NCBI GenBank assembly: GCA_042088665.1
Contig: JBELMB010000224.1
Span: forward strand, 1-8,156
Source: JBELMB01 sp042088665
Lineage (GTDB): Bacteria; Pseudomonadota; Alphaproteobacteria; Rhodobacterales; Rhodobacteraceae
Length of the DNA stretch: 8,156 nucleotides
Direction of reading: 5' to 3'
Part shown: positions 7,515 to 8,156 of the stretch, one piece after another
Layout: each line of letters begins with the position of its first letter
Numbering within the stretch: position 1 is the first letter of the stretch
The notes under the pieces: model-generated
What the model saw: only the letters and a program-made list of their open reading frames with translations
Database searches by the model: none
What the model was told of the DNA's origin: nothing
Made by a program: the position numbers and the translations under genes

Positions 7515-7534
7515 GCCGGGTGATTTGCCCCGGC
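7515..7534. promoter_or_regulatory. GC dyad in the bcp/AsmA divergent gap, possible operator
   Basis: Arms GCCGGG (7515-7520) and CCCGGC (7529-7534) flank an 8-base centre. The dyad lies just upstream of the TATA-like element and would cover the -35 area for bcp, a place where a regulator could act in both directions. No known operator is recognised, and a 6-bp GC inverted repeat can arise by chance in such DNA. Confidence 0.25.
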
Positions 7535-7542
7535 ATGGCGGC

Positions 7543-7550
7543 CTTATAAC
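7543..7550. promoter_or_regulatory. Near-symmetrical TATA-like element, candidate -10 for both directions
   Basis: The plus strand reads TATAAC at 7545-7550, five of six matches to the sigma-70 -10 consensus, and the minus strand reads TATAAG at 7548-7543, also five of six. Transcription rightward would start about 17 bases before the bcp ATG. Leftward, it would leave a leader of some 60 bases before the AsmA-like GTG. No good -35 hexamer is seen at 16-18 bp in either direction, so this is tentative. Confidence 0.35.
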
Positions 7551-7573
7551 GGCTTTCACGACAGGAGACACGC

Positions 7574-8035
7574 ATGTCCGACACCACGCTTGATCTTGCA
7601 CCTGATTTTCAGTTGCCCTCCACCGATGGCGAGGTCAGCCTCGCGGCTCTTCGGGGCAACCCGGTTGTGCTGTTTTTCTACCCGCGCGACGACACCAGCG
7701 GCTGCACCAAGGAAAACCAGGCCTTCAGCGCCCTGAAGGAGACTTTTGATGGATTGGGGGTCAAGGTGTTCGGCATTTCCAAGGACACCATCGCCAAGCA
7801 TGAAAAATTCATGGCCAAGCGCGAGCTGACCGTGCCGTTGCTCTCGGATGCGGAGCATGACGTCTGCGAGGCATTCGATGTCTGGAAGGAAAAGTCCATG
7901 TATGGAAAGACATACATGGGGATCGAGCGCGCGACTTTCCTGATCGACGCCGAAGGCCGCATCGCCAAGGCGTGGCGCAAGGTCAAGGTCCCCGGCCACG
8001 CCGAGGCCGTGCTGGAAGCCGCCCGCGCGCTGTGA
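7574..8035 (+). CDS. bcp: Thioredoxin-dependent thiol peroxidase, Bcp/PrxQ type
   Basis: This cytoplasmic peroxiredoxin of 153 residues reduces hydrogen peroxide and organic hydroperoxides using thioredoxin or a similar thiol. The active-site region FFYPRDDTSGCTKENQAF places the peroxidatic Cys at 44, with Thr41 three residues before it as the family requires. GISKDTIAKHEKF (67-79), LLSDAEHDVCEAFDVW (89-104), MYGKTYMGIERATFLID and the usual length confirm the Bcp branch. The resolving Cys found five residues later in E. coli Bcp (Cys50) is Gln49 here. The only other Cys is 98, aligned with E. coli Cys99, so it may work as a one-Cys enzyme or resolve through Cys98 or a partner thiol. The ATG is preceded by AGGAGA (7563-7568) with a 5-nt spacer. 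A paired palindrome separates it from the next gene. Confidence 0.95.
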   Translation: MSDTTLDLAPDFQLPSTDGEVSLAALRGNPVVLFFYPRDDTSGCTKENQAFSALKETFDGLGVKVFGISKDTIAKHEKFMAKRELTVPLLSDAEHDVCEAFDVWKEKSMYGKTYMGIERATFLIDAEGRIAKAWRKVKVPGHAEAVLEAARAL

Positions 8036-8045
8036 CCCTTGCGGA

Positions 8046-8070
8046 GCCGTTTTCTTTCAAAGAAAACGGC
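8046..8070. repeat. Nearly perfect palindrome 1 after bcp, possible terminator
   Basis: Twelve-base arms beginning GCCGTTTTCTTT are exactly complementary around a single central base (8058). As RNA this would be an 11-bp stem with a 3-base loop, starting 10 bases after the bcp stop. No U run follows, so it differs from a textbook terminator, though its left arm is itself T-rich. It is symmetrical and would form from either strand. Confidence 0.6.
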
Positions 8071-8071
8071 C

Positions 8072-8092
8072 CGAAATCTTTGAAAGATTTCG
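8072..8092. repeat. Nearly perfect palindrome 2 after bcp, sharing its core with palindrome 1
   Basis: Ten-base arms CGAAATCTTT and AAAGATTTCG flank one central G (8082). It follows palindrome 1 after a single base. Its core TCTTTGAAAGA is the exact reverse complement of the TCTTTCAAAGA core of palindrome 1, giving two like elements in tandem. Such pairs may be dispersed intergenic elements or 3'-end structures; which applies here cannot be told from one copy. Confidence 0.6.
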
Positions 8093-8108
8093 CCACCGTG
8101 AGGCCCAG

Positions 8109-8156
8109 ATGCAAGCACCCAGCCCAAAGACCCTGGCCGAGATGGCCGTCGACGTT
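8109..8156 (+). CDS. Start of a probable DUF455 ferritin-like protein, 16 codons
   Basis: An ATG preceded by GTGAGG (8098-8103, 5-nt spacer) opens a frame to the window edge, reading MQAPSPKTLAEMAVDV. The TLAEMAVDV stretch resembles the N terminus of DUF455 family proteins, which commonly begin with LAELAVDVL, and I recall such genes near bcp in Rhodobacterales. Sixteen residues is very little, so the family call is tentative, while the existence of a gene here is likely. It lies 73 bp after bcp on the same strand and may be co-transcribed if the intervening palindromes do not terminate. Confidence 0.55.
   Translation, partial: MQAPSPKTLAEMAVDV

Noticed and set aside
6392..7549. 385-codon plus-strand frame reaching toward bcp
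   Set aside because: It is antisense to the N-terminal half of the AsmA-like gene, with Arg/Gln/His-rich shadow composition and no motifs.
1..8156. Mobile element, prophage, CRISPR, toxin-antitoxin or defence system
   Set aside because: No transposase, integrase, direct-repeat array, target duplication or recognised defence domain; all genes are typical chromosomal ones of even composition.

Overview
The window is a gene-dense piece of a high-GC alphaproteobacterial chromosome, most likely Rhodobacterales (Roseobacter-like). That placement is an inference from GC-rich third codon positions, the style of the QueA, dihydrolipoyl dehydrogenase and YcaD-like proteins, and the peroxiredoxin/DUF455 pairing. 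There are no mobile elements, tRNAs, rRNAs, CRISPR arrays or phage genes. It looks like ordinary core chromosome, and I found no convincing new multi-gene system.

Layout. Five sizeable genes lie on the minus strand, in transcriptional order from right to left. They are a 1100-residue AsmA/YhdP-like envelope protein (7477 to 4175), queA for queuosine synthesis in tRNA (4099 to 3032), a YcaD-like MFS transporter (2924 to 1674), a DUF924 protein (1560 to 976), and the N-terminal 274 residues of a dihydrolipoyl dehydrogenase that runs off the left edge (822 to 1). A possible 38-codon small ORF sits between the last two. On the plus strand, diverging from the AsmA-like gene, are a Bcp/PrxQ-type peroxiredoxin (7574 to 8035) and the first 16 codons of a probable DUF455 ferritin-like protein (8109 to the right edge).

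Gaps between the minus-strand genes are about 75 to 155 bp, so neighbours may be partly co-transcribed, but each has its own translation signals and the functions do not form one pathway. The 96-bp gap at 7478-7573 must hold the start signals for both directions. It contains a near-symmetrical TATA-like element and a GC-rich dyad.

The non-coding structure most worth a look is a pair of adjacent, nearly perfect palindromes after bcp (8046-8092) that share an 11-base core and could pair with each other. Lesser ones are overlapping palindromes just after the MFS stop codon, an 8-bp GC hairpin between the DUF924 gene and lpd, and a run of nine G inside the AsmA-like reading frame.
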